A stretch of 64,000 nt of DNA from the NCBI RefSeq assembly GCF_001189245.1, contig NZ_LFIQ01000105.1:177620-241619 (forward strand), read 5' to 3'. This document shows positions 35,905 through 44,886 of this stretch, piece by piece (the stretch's first letter is position 1; every line of letters begins with the position of its first letter). The position numbers and the translations under genes are program-made. A model generated the notes under the pieces. It did no database searches and had not been told where the DNA came from. It was given only the letters and a program-made list of their open reading frames with translations. Source of the DNA: Bradyrhizobium pachyrhizi. Its GTDB lineage: Bacteria; Pseudomonadota; Alphaproteobacteria; Rhizobiales; Xanthobacteraceae.

Positions 35905-36114
35905 CTAGGTCAGCATCGAGATGATCGACTGAAGCTGATCGGATGCCGACGTCACGAGCCCGTCGAACGATGTCTGGCCGTGAGCCGCGGCTCGCAGGAT
36001 GCATTCCGCAACAGCGGCCTTGAGACCGAACACGGATTGATCCGCCGGCACGCTTGCCATGACCGCATCCAACGCATCGCGCATCGTCTGGATCAGTTCG
36101 GCGCTGTACTTCAT
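35905..36114 (-). CDS. Small helical protein, unknown
   Basis: 69 residues from ATG 36114 with GGAGG 6 bases upstream, which is why this start is preferred to one at 36162. Entirely helical (MKYSAELIQTMRDALDAVMAS; LKAAVAECILRAAAHGQTSFDGLVTSA). No membrane segment. No family recognised. Convergent with pyk. Confidence 0.6.
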   Translation of the reverse strand: MKYSAELIQTMRDALDAVMASVPADQSVFGLKAAVAECILRAAAHGQTSFDGLVTSASDQLQSIISMLT

Positions 36115-36225
36115 GGCTATCCTCCGCAGGCTCAAAATAGGCCGGCCGTACGGGGTCGCCACTCACAAGCGCGCGATTCCAAATTGCCTTTTCGTAATGG
36201 AGTGAAAGCCGTGTGAACTGGTGAG

Positions 36226-37473
36226 CTAGAGATCTCTCTCGGCAAGCTTGCGAAACGCGTCGGGCACCGAATGAACCGCCTCCAGCGCCGCTGAACCATA
36301 TCCGATCGCCTCCCAGCCAAAGCGATCGCGGATCCTGTCGATCGCACGGTCCGCCGCCCAGCGGGCCATCCCTGTCGGACTTCCAGGCCGAAGCGCTTCG
36401 TCCTCCAGTCCGAGTGGAAGCTCCAATGCAAGATCCCAATGCTCCTCGAGATGCGACACCGAGATCGCCAGCAGCGAGATGATCTTCTCGCCGGGATGGT
36501 CGGCAAGAGCAGCGCGCACGAGATTCTCGGCGAGCCGGGCCAGGACGATGGTCGTGCACACCGGCGCATCGAGCGTCATCGAGCGCGTCACCGACTTCAG
36601 GTCGGCGAAGCGGACGCGCACCGTCACGGTTCGTCCAGGCCGTGACTTCGCCCGAAGCCGCGTGGCGACGCGGTCGGCGAGATGAAGCAGCGTAGGCCGG
36701 ATGACTTGCTCGATCGCAGGCTTTCGGCCAAGTGCAGATTGTGCTCCTGCCGATCGCGCGCGCCGGTGTGGCTTGAGCTGTCGCGGATCGCGATTCCAGG
36801 CCAGCGCGGCGAGTTTCTCGCCCGCTGCCGGACCGAGCAAGTGCGTCAGCGACCGTTCCGACAATTTGGCGAGCTGACCGATCGTCGCGACGCCGATCGC
36901 GTCCAACCGGGTCCTGGTGACCGGCCCTACCCCCCACATCAACTCAACCGGCAATTCGTGAAGGAAGCTCAGCTCGGCATCGGGATCAACGACGACAAGT
37001 CCGTCGGGCTTTGCGACCTGCGAGGCGATCTTCGCCAGATGCTTGGTGCGGGCGACGCCGACCGAGATCGGAAGGCCGAGCTCGGTGCGCACGCGCCACC
37101 GGATCGACGCGGCTATTTCAGCAGGCGTTCCGAACAGGTGAGTGCAGCCGGCAACATCCGCGAACGCCTCGTCGATCGAAATTCGCTCGACCAGCGGCGT
37201 GAAGTCGCCGATCACCTTGATGGCCGCATCACCCAGCCGCTGGTAATCGCTGAAATGGCCGCCGACGAAAACAAGTTGCGGGCACAGTCGGCGCGCTTCC
37301 CGTCCCGACATGCCGCCATGCACTCCGAAGGCCTTGGCCTCATAGGACGCCGCAAGCACAACGCCGCCCCCGACCGCGATCGGCTTGCCGCGCAGCGACG
37401 GCTCGAGCAGTTGCTCGACCGATGCGTAGAATGCATCGAGGTCCGCATGAAGGATGGTGGCTGCGGCTGCCAT
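36226..37473 (-). CDS. dinB: DNA polymerase IV (Y-family translesion polymerase)
   Basis: 415 residues from ATG 37473; the frame runs open to 37611 but the typical DinB N-terminus (ATILHADLDAFYASVEQ) begins here. Catalytic carboxylates are in HADLDAFYA and RISIDEAFADV; palm/finger and thumb helix-hairpin-helix (VELMWGVGPVTRTRLDAIGVATIGQLA) and little-finger domain are all present. Error-prone bypass of lesions, SOS-induced. A perfect SOS box lies 64 bases upstream. Confidence 0.93.
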   Translation of the reverse strand: MAAAATILHADLDAFYASVEQLLEPSLRGKPIAVGGGVVLAASYEAKAFGVHGGMSGREARRLCPQLVFVGGHFSDYQRLGDAAIKVIGDFTPLVERISIDEAFADVAGCTHLFGTPAEIAASIRWRVRTELGLPISVGVARTKHLAKIASQVAKPDGLVVVDPDAELSFLHELPVELMWGVGPVTRTRLDAIGVATIGQLAKLSERSLTHLLGPAAGEKLAALAWNRDPRQLKPHRRARSAGAQSALGRKPAIEQVIRPTLLHLADRVATRLRAKSRPGRTVTVRVRFADLKSVTRSMTLDAPVCTTIVLARLAENLVRAALADHPGEKIISLLAISVSHLEEHWDLALELPLGLEDEALRPGSPTGMARWAADRAIDRIRDRFGWEAIGYGSAALEAVHSVPDAFRKLAERDL

Positions 37474-37536
37474 CTCGACCCGCTCATCCCTGACCTGACC
37501 GAAGCCGCCCGTCCCCGGACGTGGAAATTGCCGATA

Positions 37537-37551
37537 GAACAAAATAGGAAC
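37537..37551 (-). promoter_or_regulatory. LexA (SOS) box of dinB
   Basis: Reads GTTCCTATTTTGTTC in the dinB direction, an exact GTTC-N7-GTTC direct repeat, the alphaproteobacterial LexA site. It is 64 bases before the dinB start and about 290 bases from the rightward gene at 37839. Confidence 0.85.
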
Positions 37552-37838
37552 ATTCTCAAATCGAGTCAATCCAGCCCGTCGCCGCCGCCGCGAACGACGC
37601 CAAATGGTCAACGCGCGTTACCACCCTGCGCGCGCTTGCCGTGCGAGGGGTCTGCCGGCGCTTGCTTCAGCCGGCTTCGCCCGTTCGCCCCCGATCTCGG
37701 TCCGCGGGAGATCGAGTGGAGAGTTGCTGCGAGGCATCAATGCGAGGCACGTCGGCGGAGCGTTCGAGATACCGCACCGGCTCACTCATCAGCCGGCTGA
37801 CTTTGCCGCGCAGGGCTTTTTCGGGTAGATATTTTGCA

Positions 37839-38105
37839 ATGACCGACCAATCCCATCAGGTGGACTTCCAAGCTGCGGCCCACCTTTACAAATGGCCTTC
37901 CATCAACAACTCCAGGCGAGAGGATCGCGCGCCCTATATGGTCGTCAACGGAACGCTCGACCAATGCATTCGGGATTTCATGGGCAAGCCCGAGAAGACG
38001 CGACATCTTTACGAGATCCGGACCAAGTCGCAGCCTCCCCTCGTCCCCGACGTGCTGTCACCCGAGCATGTGATCGAGCTCTCCAGGCTTCGCGAGTTTC
38101 TCTGA
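37839..38105 (+). CDS. Small conserved-looking cytosolic protein, unknown
   Basis: 88 residues from ATG 37839. Soluble, mixed composition (KWPSINNSRREDRAPYMVVNGTLDQCIRDFMGKPEKTRHLYEIRTKSQPPLV). The middle part has the look of a folded domain. No family recognised. The 365-base stretch between dinB and this gene holds the SOS box; otherwise nothing was seen there. Confidence 0.55.
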   Translation: MTDQSHQVDFQAAAHLYKWPSINNSRREDRAPYMVVNGTLDQCIRDFMGKPEKTRHLYEIRTKSQPPLVPDVLSPEHVIELSRLREFL

Positions 38106-38342
38106 GGCGCGCAGCGAACGCGATCCCGACGCGTGTCGTTTGCGGGCCGACTTATCCATCTGTCGTAAGTCTGGTGCCGGATTGTTTGCCCCTTGGCGAG
38201 CCGGTACACTTGCTTGACTCCCTGACCGACCGACGTCCGCGCCGGCATGATTGACCCGCTTCGACCCCGCTGAGGCTCGCACGTCGCCTGCATGGGAGCG
38301 GAACGGCGGCACGGCCAGTTAAGGAGCATCGCGAGGCGCCGC

Positions 38343-39473
38343 ATGAAGTTCAATCTGGCGATCTTGAGTGTGCTGGCCGCAAGGCCCGGGCAACGGATCG
38401 CGATCGACGAGGTCAGCCGCGAGGTCAAGCGCATGATCGCGGCCGGCGATGAAACCACGCGGTCGAAGCGGCCGTCCGAGCTTGGCGACGCCGACGTCTT
38501 CCAATCGGGATGGGCATCGATCAACGACGCGGGCCTGCAGATCACCGATTCGGGACTCTCGCTGTGGCGCTCGCTTGAAGCCGCCCGCATCGAACAAGGA
38601 CCCGATCAACAGGAAACGGAGCGATTGGACGCTGTTGCAGCCGACACGCGCCATTACGTTGCGGACACCGCGATCGGCCGCCCCGACGACGTTGATCTCG
38701 AGCTCCCCGGCATGACGCGCGAGGACCGCGACGACCGCCAGCCATCCGCCGCGCGCCATTCGGCTGCTGCTCCCGCCATCCCCTCGGCGCACTCTCCGAT
38801 CGTCCCTGGGCCTGCATTCGGCGCCTTTCAAGAGGCGAACCGCATGGTGGCTGCGCGGCTGTCCGGTCTGGTCAGCTTCCTGGGCACGATCAAGCCGAAA
38901 TTCGCCACCGCGCGGCGACGGCGATCCGCGGAGGATGTCCCGGATCGTCGTGCCGATCGTCGAGGCGGATTGACGGGACTGGCGGTGGCATGCCTCAGCC
39001 TGATCTCGGTCGTCGCTTGCGTTGCCGCCGCGATTGCACTTGGTCAGCTCTCGTCGCTGAAGTCAGACATCGCCGCGTTGCGACGGGAGATCGCGCCGCT
39101 GAGGGAACGCCTCACCAGACTCGAGCAGGTCGAAGTCGCAAAACGCGATGCCGCCCAGCAGGAAGATGCGCAAAACAAGGCCGAGGCGGAAAAGAAGCTG
39201 CCTGACGGCGCAGGCGAACAGGCCGCGCTCAGCCTCTCGCGTGAAGAGATTCAGTTGATCAGGGAGTACATCAAGGCAGCGCCTTCGGCCGGCGCAGCCG
39301 TCGCGCCGATCAACGTCGGCGATCCCATCACCGGCGGAATGATTCCGCTGCCTTCATCGCTGACGGAGAAGCTGCCGCGCCTTGTCGGCGCGAGATTTGC
39401 GACCCGCAACGGCGCCATCATCATCAGCACGCGAAACAGCCGCCGCATCGATGCCGTGCTGCTGCCGAACTAG
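38343..39473 (+). CDS. Winged-helix-like domain - membrane helix - coiled coil protein
   Basis: 376 residues from ATG 38343. Residues 1-80 look like a winged helix of the Mrr N-terminal type (FNLAILSVLAARPGQRIAIDEVSREVKRMI ... SGWASINDAGLQITDSGLSLWRSLE). A disordered proline/alanine stretch follows, then one membrane helix (LTGLAVACLSLISVVACVAAAIAL, about 215-238), a coiled coil (SLKSDIAALRREIAPLRERLTRLEQVEVAKRDAAQQ) and a small C-terminal domain (VGARFATRNGAIIISTRNSRRIDAVL). A cytosolic DNA-binding-like head tethered to the membrane with a periplasmic sensor-like tail is one reading. Function unknown. Confidence 0.65.
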   Translation: MKFNLAILSVLAARPGQRIAIDEVSREVKRMIAAGDETTRSKRPSELGDADVFQSGWASINDAGLQITDSGLSLWRSLEAARIEQGPDQQETERLDAVAADTRHYVADTAIGRPDDVDLELPGMTREDRDDRQPSAARHSAAAPAIPSAHSPIVPGPAFGAFQEANRMVAARLSGLVSFLGTIKPKFATARRRRSAEDVPDRRADRRGGLTGLAVACLSLISVVACVAAAIALGQLSSLKSDIAALRREIAPLRERLTRLEQVEVAKRDAAQQEDAQNKAEAEKKLPDGAGEQAALSLSREEIQLIREYIKAAPSAGAAVAPINVGDPITGGMIPLPSSLTEKLPRLVGARFATRNGAIIISTRNSRRIDAVLLPN

Positions 39474-39482
39474 CAAGACGCG

Positions 39483-39503
39483 CCAGGCGGCCCGCGCCTG
39501 GCT
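39483..39503. terminator. Hairpin between convergent genes upstream of tadD end
   Basis: GCCAGGCG (39483-39490), loop GCCCG, CGCCTGGC (39496-39503): 8 perfect pairs between the stops of the membrane protein gene and tadD. No T-tract. Confidence 0.45.
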
Positions 39504-39532
39504 CTGCCGAAACGACGGGTTGAGCGGCGTGA

Positions 39533-40123
39533 TCAGGGCTGATTGTTCGGCGGCCTTTCGATGAACTTCCGGCTGCCGTTGAGAAGCTCAAGGTTGTTGG
39601 CGATGACGGGGTTGCCGGGATCGAGCGAATACGCCTTCTCGAACTTCCGCCGCGCGCCGCTCAGATTGCCGCGCAGCATGAGGGAATAGCCCTGATCGTT
39701 GAGGATCTGGACGGTCTCGCCGCCAAGCCGGATCGCCTGCGCATAGGCCTGATCGGCAAGATCGAAGCGGCGCAACTTGTCATAGCTCGCCGCGAGGCCG
39801 ACCCAGGCCGTCACGTCCTTCGGCGCCTTCTCGACCGCATCCTTGAAATAGCGCTGCGAGATTCCGTAGTTGCCGCGGTTGTACTGCTCGAGCCCCATCC
39901 GCACCGGTTCGTCGGAGGGATAGTATTTGACGTCGGTCGGCTCCTGCACGGGGTCGCCGCCCGGCGGATCCACGGGGGCGACGATGGCCGCCTCCCGCGT
40001 CGTGTAGTCACAGGCCCCAAGGCCGGTCGCCAAGCCGCAACAGATCAACGCCGGGGCGAGGCGATGCAATCCTCGCCCCGTTGCCCAAGTCCAGCGCATC
40101 CCCCGCACCATTCGAAGATCCAT
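39533..40123 (-). CDS. tadD: TadD-family TPR lipoprotein of the Flp pilus
   Basis: 196 residues. A signal with a lipobox-like LGAC (ATGLGACDYTT) and three TPR-type repeats (EPVRMGLEQYNRGNYGISQRYFKDAVEKAPKDVTAWVGLAASY; ADQAYAQAIRLGGETVQILNDQGYSLMLRGNLSGARRKFEKAYSLDPGNP). TadD is the outer-membrane lipoprotein that helps the secretin CpaC assemble. Last gene of the tad locus, 116 bases after the small lipoprotein gene. Confidence 0.85.
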   Translation of the reverse strand: MDLRMVRGMRWTWATGRGLHRLAPALICCGLATGLGACDYTTREAAIVAPVDPPGGDPVQEPTDVKYYPSDEPVRMGLEQYNRGNYGISQRYFKDAVEKAPKDVTAWVGLAASYDKLRRFDLADQAYAQAIRLGGETVQILNDQGYSLMLRGNLSGARRKFEKAYSLDPGNPVIANNLELLNGSRKFIERPPNNQP

Positions 40124-40239
40124 CGCAAAACTACCTACAAAACAGACGGCACGACCGAAATACTGAGGTCTGCCGAAACCTAACGTCGCACTTCCCTTCC
40201 GAATCCCTGCCCCGGCACCTGGCCGACGCCAAAAGGACG

Positions 40240-40641
40240 TTACCTGCCGCCGCCTCCGACCCCGACGGCCACCGATCCTCCGGTCCCGGCTCCCAATCCG
40301 GTCGTGTTGACGTTCTGAATTGTGGTGACGGGCGGCGCCTGGCCCATCGCCTTGGTCGGATCGCCCATGTCGGGGAGCTGATCGAGCGGGCGTTGCTGAG
40401 TGCCATAGCGCTGCACGGCACCGTTTGTACGCCGCGCGTCATACGCGAGCCGGCGATCGCCGACATAGGCCGGCCACGGGTGGATCGTGTGGGTGACGGC
40501 GTTGACCTCCTTGGCGTTGCCGGCGCTCATCGTGATGGTGTCGGAGCGCTGCACGTAGCGGTCCATCTCGTCGTGCCCGTAGAGGCCGTAGCAGCCGCCG
40601 AGCAGGAAAGGTGCGAGCAGAGCGAGGTATCTGACGGTCAT
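40240..40641 (-). CDS. Small lipoprotein of the tad locus (CpaD position)
   Basis: 133 residues from ATG 40641 (GGAGG upstream). Signal peptide with lipobox LLGGC (MTVRYLALLAPFLLGGCYG). The middle (MDRYVQRSDTITMSAGNAKEVNAVTHTIHPWPAYVGDRRLAYD) resembles a segment seen in tad-locus lipoproteins of this group, and the end is glycine-rich. It lies 11 bases after cpaC, where cpaD stands in other loci, but it is shorter than CpaD. Likely a secretin-associated lipoprotein. Confidence 0.65.
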   Translation of the reverse strand: MTVRYLALLAPFLLGGCYGLYGHDEMDRYVQRSDTITMSAGNAKEVNAVTHTIHPWPAYVGDRRLAYDARRTNGAVQRYGTQQRPLDQLPDMGDPTKAMGQAPPVTTIQNVNTTGLGAGTGGSVAVGVGGGGR

Positions 40642-40652
40642 CTCTCGCCTCC

Positions 40653-42272
40653 CTAGTTCAAGGTCTTCACGACCGGCTGGTTCGCACCGACGGCCGGTGG
40701 CGGAGCCGGTACAACGGCGTTCGGCGCGATGATGTGACCATAGGGCCCCTTCACATCGCCGCCGGAATTGACGTAGTCGTCGTAACGCTTGCGCACTTCC
40801 ATCTGGCCATTGAGGAAGAAGTCGACGTCATTGGCCGGCAAGCGCGAATCGAGCGGCGATGCCAGTTGCTGGCCGGGCGCCGCCGGCGCGACCAGGCGCG
40901 GCGTCACGATGATGACGAGGTCGGTTTCCTGCTGCTGGTACGACTTGCTGCTGAACAAGGTCCCGAGAATCGGCACTGAGCCGATCCAGGGCAGTTGCGA
41001 GACGTCCTGCCGGTTGCGCGTCTGCAGCAGGCCGGCGATGGCAAAGCTCTGGCCGTCGCGCAATTCGACCGTGGTGCGCGCATCGCGGCGGGTCAACGCC
41101 GGGATCGTCGTTCCGGAGATGCTCACCGCGTTGGTGAAATCGAGCTCGCTGACCGAGGGCTCAACGCGGAGATTGATCACTCCGCGCGAAAGCACGGTTG
41201 GCACGAACGCCAGTTCGACGCCGAACTTCTTGTAGTCGATGGTCACGGTCGGCAGTGCGCCCGGGACCGGCGACGAGGCGACGGGCACCGGGATCTCGCC
41301 ACCCGCCAGGAATCGCGCAGCATCGCCCGACAGCGTGGTCAAGTTCGGCTCCGCCAGCCGGCGGGCCAGCCCTTTCGTTTCCAGCGCGGTAATCAGAAGG
41401 TCCACCGAACCGCCGCTGCTGGTTCGAAGAATGCTCGTCAACAAGCTTCCGAACGGAGGCGCGGCTACGCCGCCAGCGGAACCAACGAGCGTACTCGCCG
41501 TACCTAGCAGCGGAATGGTGCCCGGCGGGGGCCCCACGTTCGGCATGTTAACTCGGCCGCTGTTTGTGTTGATCGAACCAACCCCAGTATTGGCAATATT
41601 CGATCCACTAGCGTTTGCGGCATAAAGGTTCACGCCGAGATCGCGTCCCGCCTCGCGGTTCACCTCGAGGAAGCGCACCTCGAGCATGACCTGCTGCGGC
41701 GCTGCAACGCTCATGGCATTGACGACGATGGCGTCCTTGGGAACGCTGCCCTGGGCAATTGTCATCGCCCGCTCCGCGGAAACGGCATCGGTAGCCATTC
41801 CGCTCAGCACAACCTGGCCTTCGGAGGCGGACACGCGAATGCCGCGCGTGCCGGTGCCGGCCTGGATATTCTGCTGCAAATTGCCGATATCGAGCGTCAC
41901 CTCGACATCGAGAATGCCGATCTGCTTCATCGAGCTGTCGAACAGGATGACGTTGGTGGTGCCGGTCTTCCTGCCCTGGACGTAGATCAGGTGATCGCTC
42001 AGCGACTTCACATCGGCGATATCGGGGGAGCCTGCGACGATCGACGAGAACGCCGTATCGACCCTGAAGGTGCGCGACTTGTTGACGGTCACCCTGACGC
42101 GCTGGACGTCGCTCATCTCGCTGACGAAGACGCCGCTGGATGACGGCGCCCGCCGATCTGCGGCGGCAGCAGGATCGGTGAAATGAAACAGGGCGATCGC
42201 AGCGCCAAACGCCATCGCGCTCAGGGCAACCAGCCCAAGTCCCGCATCAACCGAAACGCGACTTCCCATCAT
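40653..42272 (-). CDS. cpaC: Flp pilus secretin (RcpA/CpaC)
   Basis: 539 residues. Signal peptide, then BON/N0-like periplasmic domain (FRVDTAFSSIVAGSPDIADVKSLSDHLIYVQGRKTGTTNVILFD), and the secretin core (VMLEVRFLEVNREAGRDLGVNL; ALETKGLARRLAEPNLTTLSGDAARFLAGGEIPVPV; GVELAFVPTVLSRGVINLRVEPSVSELD; VELRDGQSFAIAGLLQTRNRQDVSQLPWIGSVPILGTLF). Forms the outer-membrane channel for the Flp pilus. In most loci cpaC stands between cpaB and cpaE; here it is about 8 kb downstream of cpaB, after a 396-base gap. Confidence 0.93.
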   Translation of the reverse strand: MMGSRVSVDAGLGLVALSAMAFGAAIALFHFTDPAAAADRRAPSSSGVFVSEMSDVQRVRVTVNKSRTFRVDTAFSSIVAGSPDIADVKSLSDHLIYVQGRKTGTTNVILFDSSMKQIGILDVEVTLDIGNLQQNIQAGTGTRGIRVSASEGQVVLSGMATDAVSAERAMTIAQGSVPKDAIVVNAMSVAAPQQVMLEVRFLEVNREAGRDLGVNLYAANASGSNIANTGVGSINTNSGRVNMPNVGPPPGTIPLLGTASTLVGSAGGVAAPPFGSLLTSILRTSSGGSVDLLITALETKGLARRLAEPNLTTLSGDAARFLAGGEIPVPVASSPVPGALPTVTIDYKKFGVELAFVPTVLSRGVINLRVEPSVSELDFTNAVSISGTTIPALTRRDARTTVELRDGQSFAIAGLLQTRNRQDVSQLPWIGSVPILGTLFSSKSYQQQETDLVIIVTPRLVAPAAPGQQLASPLDSRLPANDVDFFLNGQMEVRKRYDDYVNSGGDVKGPYGHIIAPNAVVPAPPPAVGANQPVVKTLN

Positions 42273-42668
42273 GCCAATCCCCTTCGCCGCGTCGCCGCGA
42301 CGATCCCCGTAAATCTACGACCTCGGCGTCCCGATCACTCCCGTTCGTCCACCACGCCGTAGAGCTTACAGTCTGTCCGACTACAAATAGTTACTCGCGA
42401 AAATTCCCACTTCCCCGCGCACCGAGCATTCACCCGGGTCGCAAGGCCGCTAATGGCGGCTGGTCAATCATCCCCCGCCACGCGCCTCGATTGCAAGGAA
42501 AGAGGTCCGCCCGGCCGCGGCAACGCCGGAGAAAACTGCCCGATGTTGCCAGCGCGCACCACTTCGGTAGCCCGCCCGGGCTATTCTCCGGCCCCGCCAA
42601 TCGGCCGAGCCGCCGCGGCGGCCGACCAGGCCGGCACCGCCGGTCAGCCTGGCCGAATCGGGCTCTGC
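42273..42668. other. Gene-free stretch before cpaC
   Basis: 396 bases between the second TadE-like gene and cpaC. The part next to cpaC (about 42280-42450) is less GC-rich and probably carries a separate cpaC promoter; the rest is GC-rich and full of short inverted repeats (for example GGCCGG/CCGGCC types around 42590-42650). A rightward open frame here has a shadow-like composition and was not accepted. Confidence 0.4.
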
Positions 42669-43079
42669 TCAGAATGGAATCGTGGTGGACGCGCTCGGCG
42701 CGTTGAGGGACGTGCCCCAGATCGGCATGATCATCGCGAAGCCCGACTGGGATGCCGTCACCGTCAGCGCCGAGGCGCCCGCCGTCGTGGTCACCGTCGG
42801 CGTGAGACTGGCGCCATACAGGAAGGGAGCAACGGCCTGCTTCTGCGCAAGCGTCAGATAGTCACCGATACAGCTGGATGGTGAATTGGACGCCAGCACG
42901 GCGGGGGTGTAGCAGCTGATCATGTTCGCCCGGGCCCCGGCATCCGCAAGCAGGCGCAGCGACTGCATCGTGATCGCGTAGCGTCCGAAATCAAAGACGG
43001 CGAAGATCAGGGTGAACAAGGGCACGGCGATGAGGCAGAACTCGAGAGCCGCCACCCCACGCTGGTCGAGCCTTTTCAT
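42669..43079 (-). CDS. TadE-like pseudopilin (second copy)
   Basis: 136 residues. TadE signature: RRLDQRGVAALEF-type cytosolic lead (MKRLDQRGVAALEFCLIAVPLFTLIFAVFDFGRYAITMQSLRLLADAGARA), i.e. the G-(4 residues)-E prepilin-like site before a membrane helix. Minor pseudopilin of the Flp pilus. The start shares one base with the stop of the Tad protein gene (TGATG). Confidence 0.85.
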   Translation of the reverse strand: MKRLDQRGVAALEFCLIAVPLFTLIFAVFDFGRYAITMQSLRLLADAGARANMISCYTPAVLASNSPSSCIGDYLTLAQKQAVAPFLYGASLTPTVTTTAGASALTVTASQSGFAMIMPIWGTSLNAPSASTTIPF

Positions 43080-44410
43080 CACTGCACCAAGCGCACGGTT
43101 TGAACGTTCGGCTTTGCTGCCCCATCCGACGTACACTTGCTGTTGTCCAGCGTCGTATTGCCCTGGAAACTCACCGCGTAGGCTATGACCTGATAGCAAC
43201 CGGTGCCCGGGGCGCTCGACGAGCTGTTGCCTCCGTATGTCACGGGGGCATTCGGGATATAGACGGTGCCATTGAAATAGCTGGTGGAGGTGCCACTGAT
43301 ATTGACGCCCTGCTTCGAATAGGCCTCACCGTCGTAGATCAGAAGATCTGTCATCAGGGCCTTGACCGATGCCGACAATACGGACGGTCCCGTAGGCGAC
43401 TTCATTGCCGTGAGCTGGATCGTCGGGGTTCCTGTAATGGTGAGCGTTGCTCCTGCGAAAAATATCAGGGTAGCCGTACCGGTTATGGTCGGATTCATGT
43501 TGATTTTGACGTTCCCCGAAAAATAGTACGTGCCGTTCAATGCGCCGCTGAACGTCGGATTATTGGAGCTGTTGTAACAGCTGCATGTCTCATATGGCTG
43601 GGGTACTGCGTTGTTGTTACTGTTCGCAAAATCTGACGTCTTCAACGCGGACAGCGCCGTGTTGACCGCACTTAAGGGATCAGGGATCGGTTGCTGATAG
43701 GTCTGCACGCCCGTGCATTGACTTCCGCCCGTCTGGGAGCAGCCGCCGACCGTGTAGCTCGGCGCATTCACCGAGATACCCGAATTGCCGATGAAGCCGA
43801 TCGCGTTCGACGCGCTGCTGTCCGACGAAATACCACAGTTGGCCGACGATACCGTAGCGCTACCCTGGAAGGTGACGGGGTCCTTCAACGCCAGCACGCA
43901 TGGAGGTTTCGCCAGGCTATCGAGCTTGGCGACCGCCGTCGCGGCAATCGTGACCGTCGACAAGCCGAGCACCTGAGCCAAATATCCCGGCTGCTGCTGG
44001 CTGATGGTGGCCTGAACGTACGTCCCCGCCACCCCGTTCCACGACGTCAGCGAGGCGACCTGGACGGTCCGCGTGACGCCGCTGGTCGCCACACATCTGG
44101 AGCCGGGATAGGCGGTGTCGCCGGAATTGCAGAACGTATTCTGAGCCGCCGCCTGCTTGCCGCGGTAGTCATACGTCTGGGTGTTGTTGCAGGTCGTACC
44201 CGGCTGCGGAGCGGCGTCGCACGCCAATCGCAAAGCACCCGCATAGGCCGCCGCATCAGCCGCACCCTGGGCGCGCTGCTGGGTGACGTACCACGAGCCG
44301 GCTTCACCGCCGAGCGCCATCATTCCGATCAACGGGATCAACGCAATCACGGTTGCGAACGCGGCCGAGCCGCGACGACAATGAAGCATGTTGCGCATGG
44401 ACCACCTCAT
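43079..44410 (-). CDS. Tad-domain (TadG-like) pilus assembly protein
   Basis: 443 residues from ATG 44410, which overlaps the tadE stop (ATGA). N-terminal CRRGSAAFATVIALIPLIGMMALGGEAGSWYVTQQRAQGAADAAAYAGAL is the Tad/TadG leader (one membrane helix followed by the AaDAAALAAA-like helix). The large periplasmic part is rich in serine, threonine and asparagine with several cysteines and a beta-helical look (TFQGSATVSSANCGISSDSS; TATLIFFAGATLTITGTPTIQL). Probably an envelope-anchoring or minor-pilin partner of the Flp pilus. Confidence 0.85.
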   Translation of the reverse strand: MRWSMRNMLHCRRGSAAFATVIALIPLIGMMALGGEAGSWYVTQQRAQGAADAAAYAGALRLACDAAPQPGTTCNNTQTYDYRGKQAAAQNTFCNSGDTAYPGSRCVATSGVTRTVQVASLTSWNGVAGTYVQATISQQQPGYLAQVLGLSTVTIAATAVAKLDSLAKPPCVLALKDPVTFQGSATVSSANCGISSDSSASNAIGFIGNSGISVNAPSYTVGGCSQTGGSQCTGVQTYQQPIPDPLSAVNTALSALKTSDFANSNNNAVPQPYETCSCYNSSNNPTFSGALNGTYYFSGNVKINMNPTITGTATLIFFAGATLTITGTPTIQLTAMKSPTGPSVLSASVKALMTDLLIYDGEAYSKQGVNISGTSTSYFNGTVYIPNAPVTYGGNSSSSAPGTGCYQVIAYAVSFQGNTTLDNSKCTSDGAAKPNVQTVRLVQ

Positions 44411-44880
44411 TGAAACCGTTCCGAATAGGTCAGCGTGAACGAACAAGGATTGCTATTGCTGCTGGTGCACAATCCCGATCTCAACACCATCGGCGCCAAC
44501 GTGATCGTCGTTGAATACACGTAGTACTTCGGCTGGGACGGATCAGAATTCGTCGAATCGCAGACCGCATTGCTCTCGCCGCAGATCAGCTGGATGCTGG
44601 GGATCGGATAACGGGAATCGGCCTTGGCGAGCGCGGCCGCCGCCCAACTGGAGGCGTTCGTGACGTCGCCCGGCGGGGAATACTGGATGGATTGTCCAAA
44701 CCCGCGCAGCGCCGCAAGCGCCTGGATATATTGAAAGCCCGCCAGCGCGAGGTCGGCAAGCGGCAGCAGAATAACCAGGAACAGGAAAGCGAAAACGAAC
44801 AGCATCTCGAACGCGACGGCGCCGCGTCGATCCGCGATCAGGGAACGTTTGCCGCTCACACGGCTTTTCCAGCTTCGCAT
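44407..44880 (-). CDS. tadE: TadE-family pseudopilin
   Basis: 157 residues. ADRRGAVAFEMLFVFAFLFLVILLPLADLALAGFQYIQALAALRGFGQ is the TadE leader with the G/E spacing and a single membrane helix. The C-terminal domain has four cysteines (LICGESNAVCDS; GLCTSSNSNPCS) that could form two disulfides. Lies 6 bases after the methyltransferase-like gene and overlaps the Tad gene by 4 bases. Confidence 0.88.
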   Translation of the reverse strand: MRSWKSRVSGKRSLIADRRGAVAFEMLFVFAFLFLVILLPLADLALAGFQYIQALAALRGFGQSIQYSPPGDVTNASSWAAAALAKADSRYPIPSIQLICGESNAVCDSTNSDPSQPKYYVYSTTITLAPMVLRSGLCTSSNSNPCSFTLTYSERFQ

Positions 44881-44886
44881 GGCCGC

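Noticed and set aside
42453..42884. Rightward frame of 143 codons upstream of the second TadE-like gene end
   Set aside because: Low-complexity Arg/Gly/Pro composition, overlaps a real gene antisense, no ribosome-binding site.
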